From NCBI GenBank assembly GCA_022842065.1, contig JALHQH010000006.1, positions 263,475 through 327,474 on the forward strand: DNA of 64,000 nt, written 5' to 3'. The translations under genes and the position numbers were made by a program. The notes under the pieces were generated by a model that worked only from the letters and a program-made list of their open reading frames with translations, was not told the DNA's origin and did not search any database. The first letter of the stretch is position 1; each line of letters starts with the position of its first letter. Below, one piece after another: positions 51,191-59,650 of this stretch. This stretch comes from Caldilineaceae bacterium. GTDB lineage: Bacteria > Chloroflexota > Anaerolineae > Caldilineales > Caldilineaceae.

Positions 51191-52543
51191 ATGGTCGATC
51201 CAATCAACCTCAACGATGCAACAACCTATGTGCTCAATCTGATTCAAGAGGAGCATCTTGACGAAGCAGCGCGCTATCTGAGCGGCTTACATCCGGCGGA
51301 TAGTGCCGAGATTCTCACTTGGCTAGAAGCAAGTGAACAGGCCGCCATGGTTGAACGGTTACAGGCACCGGAGCTGGCGCAGCTCTTCGAGCAGATGTAT
51401 GAAGAAGATATGCACGAAGTGGCTCAGTACTTGAACGTAGAAACCCTGGCCGATGTCTTAGATGAAATGGAGCCTGATGCAGCCGCCGATCTATTGGGGG
51501 AAATGACCCCTGAAGATGCTGCGGAGGTGATCGAGCAGATGGATGAAGCCGAGCCAGTGGTCTCGCTCATGGCCTATGACGATGAAAGCGCTGGTGGCAT
51601 TATGAACACCGCGCCGGCCTCGCTACGACGCTGGATGACGGTGGCAGAGGCCTTTACCTTTATCAAGCAGAATTACCACGATGCGAATGAGATCTTCTAT
51701 CTCTATGTGATGGATCGTTATGCACGGCTGATTGGGGTTGTCAACCTGCGGGCACTGATCCTAGCCGAGCCACACCAGACCATTGAAGAGATCATGAATC
51801 GCGATGTCATTTCAGCGCGCACGAGTATGGACCAAGAGGAGGTCGCCCAGCTCTTGGCGCGCTATAACTTGCTTGCGGTCCCCGTCGTTGACCAGGCCGA
51901 GCGGCTAGTAGGGATTATTTCACATGATGATATCGTGGATGTCCTGGAAGCCGAAGCAACCGAAGATATTTACCGACTTGCGCAAGTGGGCGAAGATGCA
52001 GAAATTTTCAGTTCGGTGACACGGGCCATTCGCAACCGATTTCCCTGGCTGCTCATTAATATGGGGACAGCCTTTTTAGCGTCAAGTGTCGTGGCGCTAT
52101 TTGAAGGGACAATTGCACAGGTTGCGGTGTTGGCCGCCTTTATGCCGATTGTAGCCGGACAGGGGGGCAACGCCGGGACCCAAACGATGACCATTATGGT
52201 GCGCTCCTTAGCGTTAGGTGAAATCGAGCTACGTGATGTTTGGTCCGCCCTTTGGCATGAAGTTCGGGTAGGTTTCCTGCATGGGGTTGCGCTCGGTATT
52301 TTGGTGGGTCTCATCGCCTGGCTTTGGCAAGGTAAGCCAATCTTAGGGCTGATTCTGGGCTTGGCTATGTGTGGCAATCTGATCATCGCAGCACTGGCGG
52401 GCGTAGTAGTCCCCATGCTGCTAAAACTCTGTCGCGTCGATCCAGCCTTGGCCTCCGGGGTCTTTGTCACCACAGCCACCGATGTGATGGGGTTTACGCT
52501 CTTTCTAAGCCTCTCCACCTATTTTTTACGGTGGTTACTTTAA
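51191..52543 (+). CDS. mgtE: Magnesium transporter MgtE
   Basis: The ATG at 51191, eight bases after GGAGGT, gives 450 residues, the standard MgtE length. The N-terminal MgtE_N superhelical domain ([20 protein letters not shown]) is followed by two CBS domains (about 135-260: [38 protein letters not shown]) and a C-terminal five-helix channel domain with [20 protein letters not shown] and the Mg-coordinating [13 protein letters not shown]. It is a dimeric Mg2+ channel gated by cytosolic Mg2+. Mg2+ is a counter-ion for polyphosphate and ATP, but no Pho box was seen. No M-box riboswitch was recognised upstream. Confidence 0.95.
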   Translation: MVDPINLNDATTYVLNLIQEEHLDEAARYLSGLHPADSAEILTWLEASEQAAMVERLQAPELAQLFEQMYEEDMHEVAQYLNVETLADVLDEMEPDAAADLLGEMTPEDAAEVIEQMDEAEPVVSLMAYDDESAGGIMNTAPASLRRWMTVAEAFTFIKQNYHDANEIFYLYVMDRYARLIGVVNLRALILAEPHQTIEEIMNRDVISARTSMDQEEVAQLLARYNLLAVPVVDQAERLVGIISHDDIVDVLEAEATEDIYRLAQVGEDAEIFSSVTRAIRNRFPWLLINMGTAFLASSVVALFEGTIAQVAVLAAFMPIVAGQGGNAGTQTMTIMVRSLALGEIELRDVWSALWHEVRVGFLHGVALGILVGLIAWLWQGKPILGLILGLAMCGNLIIAALAGVVVPMLLKLCRVDPALASGVFVTTATDVMGFTLFLSLSTYFLRWLL

Positions 52544-52578
52544 TTAGAAGAGATTTTAACAATAGTAAAAAATCCTAC

Positions 52579-52607
52579 TTGACAAATGCACAAACCTATG
52601 CGATACT
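52579..52607 (+). promoter_or_regulatory. Consensus promoter of a free-standing small transcription unit
   Basis: TTGACA (52579-52584), a 17-base spacer and GATACT (52602-52607) are as close to sigma-70 consensus as any site in the window. Initiation near 52614 would give a transcript of about 190 bases ending at the terminator at 52761-52802. Confidence 0.7.
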
Positions 52608-52679
52608 AAGCCCAGCTAGGCCAACAAACACAAGCCCAGCCTAAAATCGCTATCTTTATATAAAGGAGGTGATGCACAT

Positions 52680-52736
52680 ATGGATAACAGTATCAGTATC
52701 CGTCCGGTAGCATCACTCTCCGAGGTTCGCCTCTAA
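52680..52736 (+). CDS. 18-residue ORF with exceptionally strong Shine-Dalgarno, product unknown
   Basis: The ORF encodes MDNSISIRPVASLSEVRL. Its ribosome site AAAGGAGGTGAT (52662-52673) matches the 3' end of 16S rRNA over 12 bases, the strongest in the window. It has its own consensus promoter and an intrinsic terminator. Codons 9-12 form the left arm of a 12-bp stem (52704-52715 with 52740-52751), and codons 15-18 lie in an inner GAGG-TTCG-CCTC hairpin, so translation and RNA folding should exclude each other. No other plus-strand gene follows for 2.7 kb. It may be a small peptide, a dual-function RNA or an orphaned attenuator. Confidence 0.55.
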   Translation: MDNSISIRPVASLSEVRL

Positions 52737-52751
52737 TTTTGATGCTACCGG
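52704..52751 (+). ncRNA. Structured RNA element overlapping the 18-codon ORF
   Basis: A perfect 12-bp outer stem (52704-52715/52740-52751), extendable by a G-U and a G-C pair, encloses the small hairpin 52722-52725/52730-52733 with a UUCG tetraloop. The right arm lies just after the ORF stop. I do not recognise it as a known riboswitch class. Confidence 0.5.
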
Positions 52752-52760
52752 GCAAATGAT

Positions 52761-52802
52761 GAAAAAACCCTGTCATTCAGTAATGAGTGGCAGGGTTTTT
52801 TC
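52761..52802 (+). terminator. Intrinsic terminator of the small transcription unit
   Basis: Arms 52761-52779 and 52784-52802 pair over 19 bases with two G-U pairs around gtaa. The stem core ccctg/caggg is followed by a run of six T. An A-run on the left makes it bidirectional, so it may also stop transcription of the minus-strand kinase gene. Confidence 0.9.
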
Positions 52803-52821
52803 ATTTTATACGGCGGTTGAA

Positions 52822-52863
52822 ATGAGCATCCACTTTTTACTCCTGTAAAAAGTGGATGCTCAT
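52822..52863. repeat. Perfect hairpin, 18-bp arms, 6-base loop
   Basis: Arms 52822-52839 and 52846-52863 are exact reverse complements around ctcctg. It lies downstream of the minus-strand kinase stop and has no external T-run; it resembles the elements at 1619 and 60259 in form. Confidence 0.85.
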
Positions 52864-52924
52864 GCAGAGTGAAGTTTAGTAGCGCAGGTGACCGCCAAAG
52901 TGAAAGCGCGACCAACAGTAGTTA

Positions 52925-55363
52925 TCAGCAGGCATCGATCATGCCATTACTATCAGCTGTTTGGGTCGTGAGTTCCCAATGCGGGGCAGGCAGGTGCAAA
53001 TGCGGCAAATGCGTTTCGATGACATCCAACAGATGGCCGAGGCTAACTGGTTTACTCAGGTAATCGCTCATGCCGGCCGCCAGGCAACGCTCGCGATCAC
53101 CCGGCATGGCCAAGGCGGTCAACGCAATAATCGGCACAGTAGTAAAGTGTTGGCCACCGCGGATGCGCCGCGCAACTTCCAGCCCATCCATCCCTGGCAT
53201 CTGCACATCCATTAAAATCAGATCAGGCGCGGCTTCTGCGAGCCGTACCAACGCTTCCGCACCGCTGCGGGCGACCGCCACACTAAACCCTTTTGCCACT
53301 AAATAGTCAGTGAAGGTACTGATATTGGTCTCGTTATCCTCAACCAGCAGGATGCGAATCTGCGCACCCTGCCATTGGGCGGGCACCTGTCCATCCATGC
53401 GTGGCAGCGGGGTTGGTACCTCAGCAAGTAAAAGCGGTAGTGTATCACTCTTTGTCAATGCCGGAACTTGCGCAAAGCTACGAATTCGCCAGGGCAGAGA
53501 GACAGTAAAACGACTTCCCTGCCCCACTTCGCTAGTCACCGCAATGCTGCCACCATGCAGATCAACCATCCGATGGACCAGGGTTAACCCCAGGCCTGTC
53601 CCCTCGTGTTCCCGCGTCAAACGACTATCAAGTTGCACAAAGGGCTTAAAAAGCCGCGGCATATCTTCAACCGCAATCCCGATCCCCGTATCCCATACAA
53701 CAAATTGCACCATATCCTGATCAGGGAGACCCAACACATCAAGACCGATCGTCCCACCGGCAGGGGTAAATTTTACCGCATTGCTCAACAAGTTCACCAG
53801 GATCTGTTTTAGCCGCCGTTCATCGCCAAAGAGCAGCCGGGCCTGTGGATCAATCACGACTTTAACAGTTAACTGTTTTTGCGCGGCAACCTGGGTGACA
53901 AAATTCACACTGGATTGACAGAGCGAATCAACGGCGACCGGTCCGGGCTCAAGGGTTAATTTGCCGGCTTCCACCTTGGAAACATCCAGAACATCATTGA
54001 TCAGCGAGAGTAAATGGCGGCCACTATCTTGAATATTCGTCAGGGCACGGACTTGGCGCGTTGCCAGATTGCCATAGACTTCTTCTTGCAGTGCTTCGGC
54101 CAGCCCCAGAATCGTGTTGAGCGGCGTCCGCAACTCGTGGCTCATATTGGCAAGGAATTCATCTTTCAGCCGCACCGCATGGCCAAGCTCGGCATTGGCT
54201 TTGCTTAACTCGCGCGTGCGTTCCTCCACCCGTTGTGCTAACAGCGCCCGCTCGGCATGGAGAGCCAACTCCATCTCACGGCGTTTAGTGACATCACGCA
54301 AGGTCAAGATCCGACCCGTAATCCGCTCGCGGCGATCACGCAGGGGTGAGATAACAACATCAACATAGCGCGGCAATGGTGCGGCCAGCACGATTTCAGC
54401 CGTTGTGGAACCGGGTAACATGGCGGTGGTAAGCAGACGCTGTAATGGTTGATAGCCCTGCGCATGGGCTGGGATCACACGGTCAATCGGCCAGCCTAAG
54501 ATGATCCGCTCAGGCAGTTCCAGCAGTTGGTAAGCTGCGGGGTTGATATCAATCACCGCGTTCTTAAGATTCAGGACAATCACGCCATCATCCGTATTGA
54601 AGAAGACAGCATCGTGGGCCGCGGGCAAAATATCCCAAAGATCGAAGCGGAAGGCAAACCAACCGACAACCGCGCCCATGGTCAACAAGGCAACCGGAGT
54701 GAGATTGATCGGCAGCGGATTGAGGCCCAAAAGATGAATTGCGTTGGCCAGTAAGGCGGCCAAGACCCCAGAAATGAGCAACAGGATCTGTAAATAGGTA
54801 AGCGTCGATGACTCGCGCCGTAACAAGCGCAGAAAATAGACGACCGAAACAATCACGAGTAAGTAGGTGATGCCCGTATGTATATAAAAGCCGATCCCGC
54901 GGTTGAGCACTAACTGGGGCAGTTCCTGGGTACGCGTGACATCAATCGTCACCCATAATAACTTATGCTGTTCATTCGTCCAGGTCAAAATCGTATAAAC
55001 GACAGGCTCTACCATTAATAATAGAGGGACGAGGCGGGCACGCCAGAGCGAATGATGTTCTTGCTGCCAGAGAAAGAGCAACCAGAAAGCCGGCACCGCA
55101 GAAGACATTGTATAGATAATCTTATGCCAGATCAGCTTACCGGCCAGGTCGCTATGCATGATCTCAAAAGCGTAAGCAAATGACCAGACCGATATACTGG
55201 CCATGGCCAGCATGAACGACTTGGCCCCTGGCTCGTGAAAACGTTGCAAGGCCAAAAAGCTAAGCGCGAGCGCAACCACTGCACCAAGGAGCAATGGAAT
55301 GGCGTACACAATAGCCTGAGGATGAATGATGGAAAGTTCTGTTACAATGGTTTGTGTTGGCAT
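52925..55363 (-). CDS. Membrane hybrid histidine kinase with N-terminal 7TM sensor
   Basis: The 812-residue protein has seven to eight hydrophobic helices over the first 220 residues, arranged as in the HisKA_7TM domain. A PAS-like domain follows (DAVFFNTDDGVIVLNLKNAV, about 245-365), then a coiled coil, a HisKA domain with the phosphoacceptor His in FLANMSHELRTPLNTIL, and an HATPase with N box (LVNLLSNAVKFT), VVWDTGIGI and GTGLGLTLVH. The C-terminal receiver (ILLVEDNETN, LILMDVQMPGMDG, YLSKPV) has a conserved Asp. It is a multistep phosphorelay kinase; no output regulator is adjacent. The signal is unknown. A terminator and a hairpin follow its stop. Confidence 0.93.
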   Translation of the reverse strand: MPTQTIVTELSIIHPQAIVYAIPLLLGAVVALALSFLALQRFHEPGAKSFMLAMASISVWSFAYAFEIMHSDLAGKLIWHKIIYTMSSAVPAFWLLFLWQQEHHSLWRARLVPLLLMVEPVVYTILTWTNEQHKLLWVTIDVTRTQELPQLVLNRGIGFYIHTGITYLLVIVSVVYFLRLLRRESSTLTYLQILLLISGVLAALLANAIHLLGLNPLPINLTPVALLTMGAVVGWFAFRFDLWDILPAAHDAVFFNTDDGVIVLNLKNAVIDINPAAYQLLELPERIILGWPIDRVIPAHAQGYQPLQRLLTTAMLPGSTTAEIVLAAPLPRYVDVVISPLRDRRERITGRILTLRDVTKRREMELALHAERALLAQRVEERTRELSKANAELGHAVRLKDEFLANMSHELRTPLNTILGLAEALQEEVYGNLATRQVRALTNIQDSGRHLLSLINDVLDVSKVEAGKLTLEPGPVAVDSLCQSSVNFVTQVAAQKQLTVKVVIDPQARLLFGDERRLKQILVNLLSNAVKFTPAGGTIGLDVLGLPDQDMVQFVVWDTGIGIAVEDMPRLFKPFVQLDSRLTREHEGTGLGLTLVHRMVDLHGGSIAVTSEVGQGSRFTVSLPWRIRSFAQVPALTKSDTLPLLLAEVPTPLPRMDGQVPAQWQGAQIRILLVEDNETNISTFTDYLVAKGFSVAVARSGAEALVRLAEAAPDLILMDVQMPGMDGLEVARRIRGGQHFTTVPIIALTALAMPGDRERCLAAGMSDYLSKPVSLGHLLDVIETHLPHLHLPAPHWELTTQTADSNGMIDAC

Positions 55364-55490
55364 ACTTGGTGTGCATTGGTCCCGTTTGGTTTGAACAGGT
55401 TTGTCCCGATCAAGTTTGCCCCCTTTGTGTTTGCCTCGATCAAGCTTGACGAAGTCTACGCTCTAGTTTACGATACTTGCACACTTTTGC

Positions 55491-55533
55491 ATGACGCTAA
55501 CTTGACAGTCTGTTTACAATTTTTACACATATT
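55491..55533 (+). promoter_or_regulatory. Weak Pho-box-like series or plain promoter upstream of sufE
   Basis: ATGAC (55491), TTGAC (55502) and TTTAC (55513) are 11 bases apart and CATATT (55528-55533) starts 15 bases after the last. The repeats are less conserved than elsewhere, and TTGACA at 55502 could equally be an ordinary -35 box. Confidence 0.3.
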
Positions 55534-55562
55534 GCTTGTTTACTCAGTTTTAAGGAAAAGTA

Positions 55563-56051
55563 ATGTCAATGGATCAAAATATCCAAGAAAAGATCGACCA
55601 CTGCCCACCAGCGCTACAGACGATCATCTATGAGTTTCGGGATGCCAGCCCACAGGAGCGGCTGGAAATGTTACTTGAATTTTCTGACGATCTGCCGCCC
55701 CTGCCACCACGGCTGCATGCGCAACGTGATGCAATGGAGCAAGTACATGAATGTCAGTCGCCGGTCTTTCTGCATACGGAATTGCTGGGTGATCCACAAA
55801 ATCGCCAGGTGGCGATTTATCTTGACATTCCGCCAGAGGCACCGACTGTGCGCGGCTATGCCAGTGTCCTGGCCGAAGGGTTGGACCATGCCAGCCCAAC
55901 AGCACTATTAGCCACGCCGGAAGATGTCTACCTGTTGCTTGGGCTACACGAAGCCATCACACCGCAACGGCTGCGCGGCCTGCATGCCCTGATGGTCTAT
56001 ATGAAACGGCAAGTACAGCGCCTGGCCATTGCGGAGCAGGCAATCCCGTAA
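55563..56051 (+). CDS. sufE: SufE-family sulfur acceptor protein
   Basis: The 162-residue protein has the SufE/CsdE pattern: [20 protein letters not shown] near the N-terminus, the active-site Cys64 in [11 protein letters not shown], and C-terminal [20 protein letters not shown]. SufE accepts persulfide sulfur from a cysteine desulfurase for Fe-S cluster assembly. No sufS, sufB, C or D gene is adjacent. The usual GC before Q/R-S is replaced by EC, a conservative variation. An AAGGAAAAG ribosome site precedes the ATG. Confidence 0.9.
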   Translation: MSMDQNIQEKIDHCPPALQTIIYEFRDASPQERLEMLLEFSDDLPPLPPRLHAQRDAMEQVHECQSPVFLHTELLGDPQNRQVAIYLDIPPEAPTVRGYASVLAEGLDHASPTALLATPEDVYLLLGLHEAITPQRLRGLHALMVYMKRQVQRLAIAEQAIP

Positions 56052-56101
56052 CAGGGAGAACGTTCTTGGCAATTTGCAACAGCAACTGTTACGCTTTATA
56101 T

Positions 56102-56133
56102 TTTACAACATATTTACAACGTTTTGATTAGTA
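56102..56133 (+). promoter_or_regulatory. Pho-box-like TTTAC series in the sufE-terC gap, weak
   Basis: TTTAC (56102), TTTAC (56113) and TTGAT (56124) are 11 bases apart, but no good -10 sits 15 bases after the last one and the terC start is nearly 200 bases away. An imperfect gatgc...gcatc inverted repeat (56185-56254) lies in between. Confidence 0.2.
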
Positions 56134-56328
56134 TACCATTACCTGGAATTACTCAACACTTTATCCAAAGGGTGCAATTGATCAGATGCGTCGCACTGTC
56201 TAAACGGCGCTCATGCGATCCACTTTGCGCTGGACAGTGCAACATGCCTGCATCACTACGAACAACGTTGATAGTTATTTATTATTTATCCTGTCAGCAG
56301 TAACCACTTATTAGTAAGGACCTAAACA

Positions 56329-57195
56329 ATGGAAGATCTTTTTACCACAACAAATCTGATAGCGTTACTCACGTTGACCGCACTTGAGATCGTGTTGGGC
56401 ATTGACAATGTCATCTTTATTGCAATTTTATCCTCAAAGTTGCCAATCGAACAACAGGCACGGGCCCGTAGCACCGGCATCGGCTTGGCGGTGATTACAC
56501 GGATCATCCTCTTGCTTGGCATCACCTGGATCATGCAACTAACCCAGCCGCTCTTTTCGATCTTTTCGAATCAAATTTCGGGCCAGGATTTGGTCCTGCT
56601 CATCGGCGGCCTCTTCCTAATTGGCAAGAGCACCTATGAGATCCATGAAAAGCTTGAAGCAGCGGACCATAGCCGCACCACCAAAGCGATTGTGTCGTTT
56701 ACGGCGGTCATTATTCAAATTATGCTCGTCGATCTCGTTTTCTCACTCGATTCGGTTATTACCGCCGTTGGCATTGCCGATGTCCTGTGGGTGATGATTG
56801 TCGCCGTCGTCATTGCCGCGGTGGTCATGTTAACCTTTGCCGGGGCGATTAGTAGCTTCGTCGAGAAACATCCGACCATGAAGATTTTGGCCCTTGCCTT
56901 TTTGATCCTGATCGGCTCCATGCTGGTGATCGAAGGCTGGAATCCGGAAGCGGCCCATGAGTTGCACTTAAAGAACTATGCTTACTTTGCAATGGCCTTC
57001 TCGTTTATTATCGAATTGATCAACTTACGGCTGCGCAAACAGGCGGAAACGCCCGTCCAGTTGCATAACCAGCCGACCTTAGCAGCAACAGCACCCACGC
57101 CTGTCATGGTGGGTGCCGGTGCCGGCATTAGCCGCCCAACCTTCACAGCGCGGCCGAACGCACCACGCCCCAAAACCAAGCGCAAAAAACGCTAG
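56329..57195 (+). CDS. TerC family integral membrane protein
   Basis: The 288-residue protein has seven or so membrane helices and the TerC hallmark acids within the membrane: [17 protein letters not shown] and [19 protein letters not shown] low-complexity, basic C-terminal tail ends in [10 protein letters not shown]. TerC/Alx-type proteins export Mn2+ or support protein metalation; tellurite resistance is a side phenotype. A long A-rich leader precedes it, but no yybP-ykoY manganese riboswitch core was recognised. pyrD follows after 11 bases and may be co-transcribed. Confidence 0.92.
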   Translation: MEDLFTTTNLIALLTLTALEIVLGIDNVIFIAILSSKLPIEQQARARSTGIGLAVITRIILLLGITWIMQLTQPLFSIFSNQISGQDLVLLIGGLFLIGKSTYEIHEKLEAADHSRTTKAIVSFTAVIIQIMLVDLVFSLDSVITAVGIADVLWVMIVAVVIAAVVMLTFAGAISSFVEKHPTMKILALAFLILIGSMLVIEGWNPEAAHELHLKNYAYFAMAFSFIIELINLRLRKQAETPVQLHNQPTLAATAPTPVMVGAGAGISRPTFTARPNAPRPKTKRKKR

Positions 57196-57206
57196 ACAGT
57201 AGACTT

Positions 57207-58205
57207 ATGAGCACGATTGCGGTCAATTTACTAGGATACTCATTGCCCTCACCGCTCGTATTGGCTAGCGGGATTTGGGGAACCACCGTTAGCCTGCTGA
57301 CCCGCGCCGCGGCGGATGGCTGCGGCGCGGTAACAGCCAAAAGTTGCGGGCCGACCCCACGTACCGGCCATGTCAATCCATCGTGTGTAGCGTGGGAACA
57401 TGGCCTGATCAATGCGATTGGGCTGGCCAATCCTGGGGCAGAGGCGGAGGTTGCGTTATTAGCACAGGCGAAAGCACAACTCAAACCCCAGGGCACCGCT
57501 TTGATCGCCAGCATTTTTGCCGGCCCGCCCGAAGAATTTGCGCAGGTCGCGCAAATCATCGCTGCGGCCGACCCAGATTTTATTGAAGTAAATATTTCGT
57601 GCCCAAACGTCCACAGTGAGTTTGGCGAACCCTATGCCGCCGATCCCACCGCGGCGGCCGAGGTTACCCGCTATGTCAAACTAGGCATTGTCGCGGCCAA
57701 GCGGCCAAGGGCGATTCCGATCATTGTGAAACTGGCCCCCAACGTACCAAGCATTGGGCGCATTGCGCGTGCGGTGGTCGAAGCGGGGGCCGACGCGCTC
57801 TGTGTCATCAATACCATGCCGGGCCTGTTAATCGACTCGGCAAGTGGACAAACGGTGCTGGCCAATCGCAGTGGTGGGATTAGTGGCCCGGCGCTCAAGC
57901 CGATTGCGCTGAAATGTGTTTACGATGTCTACCGCGCCTGCCCCCAAATTCCGATTATTGGGACAGGCGGTGTCACCACCGGTACCGATGTGGTGGAGAT
58001 GATCATGGCCGGCGCAACCGCCGTTGGGATTGGCAGTGCCGTCTATTATCGGGGGCCAGAAGCCTTCCGCCTGATTCACGCGGAACTACGCGGTTGGTTG
58101 CAGGAACATAACATTGCGGATCTTAATAGCTTGCGTGGGGCAGCACATCAAGAATGCCAATACACTGTCACCCCAAGCCCTGCCCCAGTGCCGATCGCAC
58201 ACTAG
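57207..58205 (+). CDS. pyrD: Dihydroorotate dehydrogenase, class 1
   Basis: The 332-residue TIM-barrel flavoprotein has [11 protein letters not shown] near the N-terminus, [20 protein letters not shown] with the FMN-contacting Lys, the catalytic Cys132 in [22 protein letters not shown], and the FMN phosphate-binding [20 protein letters not shown] and [11 protein letters not shown]. It oxidises dihydroorotate to orotate in pyrimidine synthesis. The VNISCPNV wording resembles class 1B (NAD-linked, partner PyrK), but no pyrK gene is adjacent, so the electron acceptor is open. It has 332 residues, slightly longer than typical. Confidence 0.92.
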   Translation: MSTIAVNLLGYSLPSPLVLASGIWGTTVSLLTRAAADGCGAVTAKSCGPTPRTGHVNPSCVAWEHGLINAIGLANPGAEAEVALLAQAKAQLKPQGTALIASIFAGPPEEFAQVAQIIAAADPDFIEVNISCPNVHSEFGEPYAADPTAAAEVTRYVKLGIVAAKRPRAIPIIVKLAPNVPSIGRIARAVVEAGADALCVINTMPGLLIDSASGQTVLANRSGGISGPALKPIALKCVYDVYRACPQIPIIGTGGVTTGTDVVEMIMAGATAVGIGSAVYYRGPEAFRLIHAELRGWLQEHNIADLNSLRGAAHQECQYTVTPSPAPVPIAH

Positions 58206-58303
58206 TACAGCGCGGCCTAAATAGACCCACAGTTCTGCCGTGCACGCGTCGAGTACTAGCATTGGGCGCACGGCTGGGTGCGACCATCAAAAACTCATTT
58301 TTC

Positions 58304-58348
58304 AACTGACTTGTTATTGCGTCGCGACAGCGCGATAACAGGTCAGTT
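58304..58348. repeat. Inverted repeat, 18-bp arms with two G-U type mismatches
   Basis: Arms 58304-58321 and 58331-58348 pair as aactgac-tgttat-gcg. It lies between the convergent pyrD and sigma-factor genes and may act as a bidirectional terminator, though T-runs are weak. Confidence 0.65.
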
Positions 58349-58390
58349 CTAGCGAATTCTTACCAGTTTGCAAAGCGTTTGCCATTTAAC

Positions 58391-58939
58391 TTAAGGCAGG
58401 GAGAGTCGTACAAAGTAGTTGGAAGAATTATATAACATTGAGGCAAGGGTGTGCCTGGAATAACCGGTAGCCTGGACTAATTCCCAGACAGTCAACCCAA
58501 CCAGATAGCGCAACAATAAAATATGGCGCACAGTTGCCGGCAAGTGAATTAGCTTTTGGTGAAAATGGGCTTCATGGTAGGTACGGTCAACATCCCAGTT
58601 ATTCTCGCAGTAGTGAGGGGTCCCTTGGGTTTGTTGATAGGCAAGTACGTGGCGGTAGGCAGCACCCACGATAATCGTTGTGAGGTTAGTATTTTCCAAC
58701 TCGGTGAGTAAAACCTGTAGCGTGGTTGTAAAGACACTTTGCAGGAGGATTTGCGCGTCTGCCTCCGAATGGGTGTTATAGACCATATAAGTATAAAGGC
58801 GCGCCGACCACAGATCAACCAGCCGTTGCCAAGCAGCGCGATCCCCACTGCGCAGGCAGTGGATCAACGAATCGTCAGCGCGGGATTGAAACGTCCATTT
58901 TAGAAAGCGAGCAGGTGCTGCTGAGAATCTACGGTGCAT
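58391..58939 (-). CDS. ECF-type RNA polymerase sigma factor, divergent
   Basis: The 182-residue protein has a sigma region 2-like segment (DDSLIHCLRSGDRAAWQRLV, then DLWSARLYTYMVYNTHSEAD) and a region 4-like helix-turn-helix (LPATVRHILLLRYLVGLTVW, ELVQATGYSRHTLASMLY). The spacing between regions is right for an ECF sigma. It has no adjacent anti-sigma factor. The region 2 -10 recognition part is less conserved than usual, so it might be a degenerate or atypical member. Its targets are unknown. A candidate start ATG lies at 58939. Confidence 0.75.
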   Translation of the reverse strand: MHRRFSAAPARFLKWTFQSRADDSLIHCLRSGDRAAWQRLVDLWSARLYTYMVYNTHSEADAQILLQSVFTTTLQVLLTELENTNLTTIIVGAAYRHVLAYQQTQGTPHYCENNWDVDRTYHEAHFHQKLIHLPATVRHILLLRYLVGLTVWELVQATGYSRHTLASMLYNSSNYFVRLSLP

Positions 58940-59193
58940 GGTCGTTCTCGCAAAAACATCATTTTCTAGACAATTACAATTTTATCATACTACTATCTTC
59001 AAACACAACATACTTTGACTAAAAAGGTAAAATAGACCGAACGCAATTACTTGTTAACTATAGTACCGTAAACACCCTAATCATTATTGACGATCTATTT
59101 ACAGAAAAGTTATGGGTAAAATAAGCAATTTCCACTAAAATTTCGCAATTAGCGAAAGGTAGTTTACAAAAAGAAAATTTTCACGGGGCAGTC

Positions 59194-59230
59194 AAAAATA
59201 AAAATCCCCCAACCCGAAGCGGTTGAGGGA
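59194..59230 (-). terminator. Intrinsic terminator, minus strand
   Basis: Read on the minus strand, ccctcaacc (59229-59221) pairs with ggttggggg (59214-59206) with one G-U pair, followed by atttttattttt. It would end transcripts from the small gene at 59450-59650. Confidence 0.75.
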
Positions 59231-59333
59231 ATAAAAGGTAGAATTTAGACAAGCTAGTGACAAAAGTGATTGAACATATCACCGACAAGGAAAAGCCTTA
59301 TAGACAAAACAAATAGAGTTGACACAAAGCGGT

Positions 59334-59355
59334 CTGTGCATCAGGGGATGCACAG
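59334..59355. repeat. Hairpin related to the fourth hairpin of the phn array
   Basis: ctgtgcatc (59334-59342) pairs with gatgcacag (59347-59355) around aggg. The hairpin and its flank (gatgcaca-g/c-tacac) resemble 44173-44199. Confidence 0.75.
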
Positions 59356-59449
59356 TACACAATTGTGCCACGTTTAGTTGTGTTATCTATTAGACGAATG
59401 GCTGCGACAGCAGATAACCAACACCAAGGGGTGCAGTCTGCAATACCAC

Positions 59450-59650
59450 CTAGGCGTTAAGCGCCAATTGGACATTGCCGGCAACTTTACGACGTTCTTC
59501 AACAGGATAGATTTCATTCTCCTCTTGAAAAGAGGCGAATGCTTGACGCTGAACTTCATCGGCACGCGCAGAAGCGGCACAAGCAGCGAACACGACCACC
59601 GAAGCAAGACACGAAGTGCCCAAAAATCCGAGTATAATTGTCATAATCAT
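59450..59650 (-). CDS. Small single-pass membrane or exported protein, unknown
   Basis: The ATG at 59650 stands nine bases after a perfect AGGAGG (59659-59664 region, minus strand), giving 66 residues. A hydrophobic N-terminal segment (IILGFLGTSCLASVVVFAAC, about 4-26) is followed by a charged tail (DEVQRQAFASFQEENEIYPV, then EERRKVAGN). It could be a membrane-anchored small protein or, given AASARA before the charged part, an exported peptide of about 35 residues. An intrinsic terminator lies downstream on the same strand. No homologous family is recognised. Confidence 0.55.
   Translation of the reverse strand: MIMTIILGFLGTSCLASVVVFAACAASARADEVQRQAFASFQEENEIYPVEERRKVAGNVQLALNA

Larger units (their letters stand above)
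58940..59449. other. AT-rich gap with terminator and hairpin; no gene
   Basis: Markedly A/T-rich compared with the rest of the window. It contains the minus-strand terminator at 59194-59230 and a hairpin at 59334-59355. A ttgttaactatag sequence near 59052 is an isolated Pho-like word without the 11-base partner. No coding frame of note. Confidence 0.6.

Noticed and set aside
56052..56328. yybP-ykoY manganese riboswitch upstream of terC
   Set aside because: The characteristic conserved core of that riboswitch could not be found; only an imperfect inverted repeat is present.
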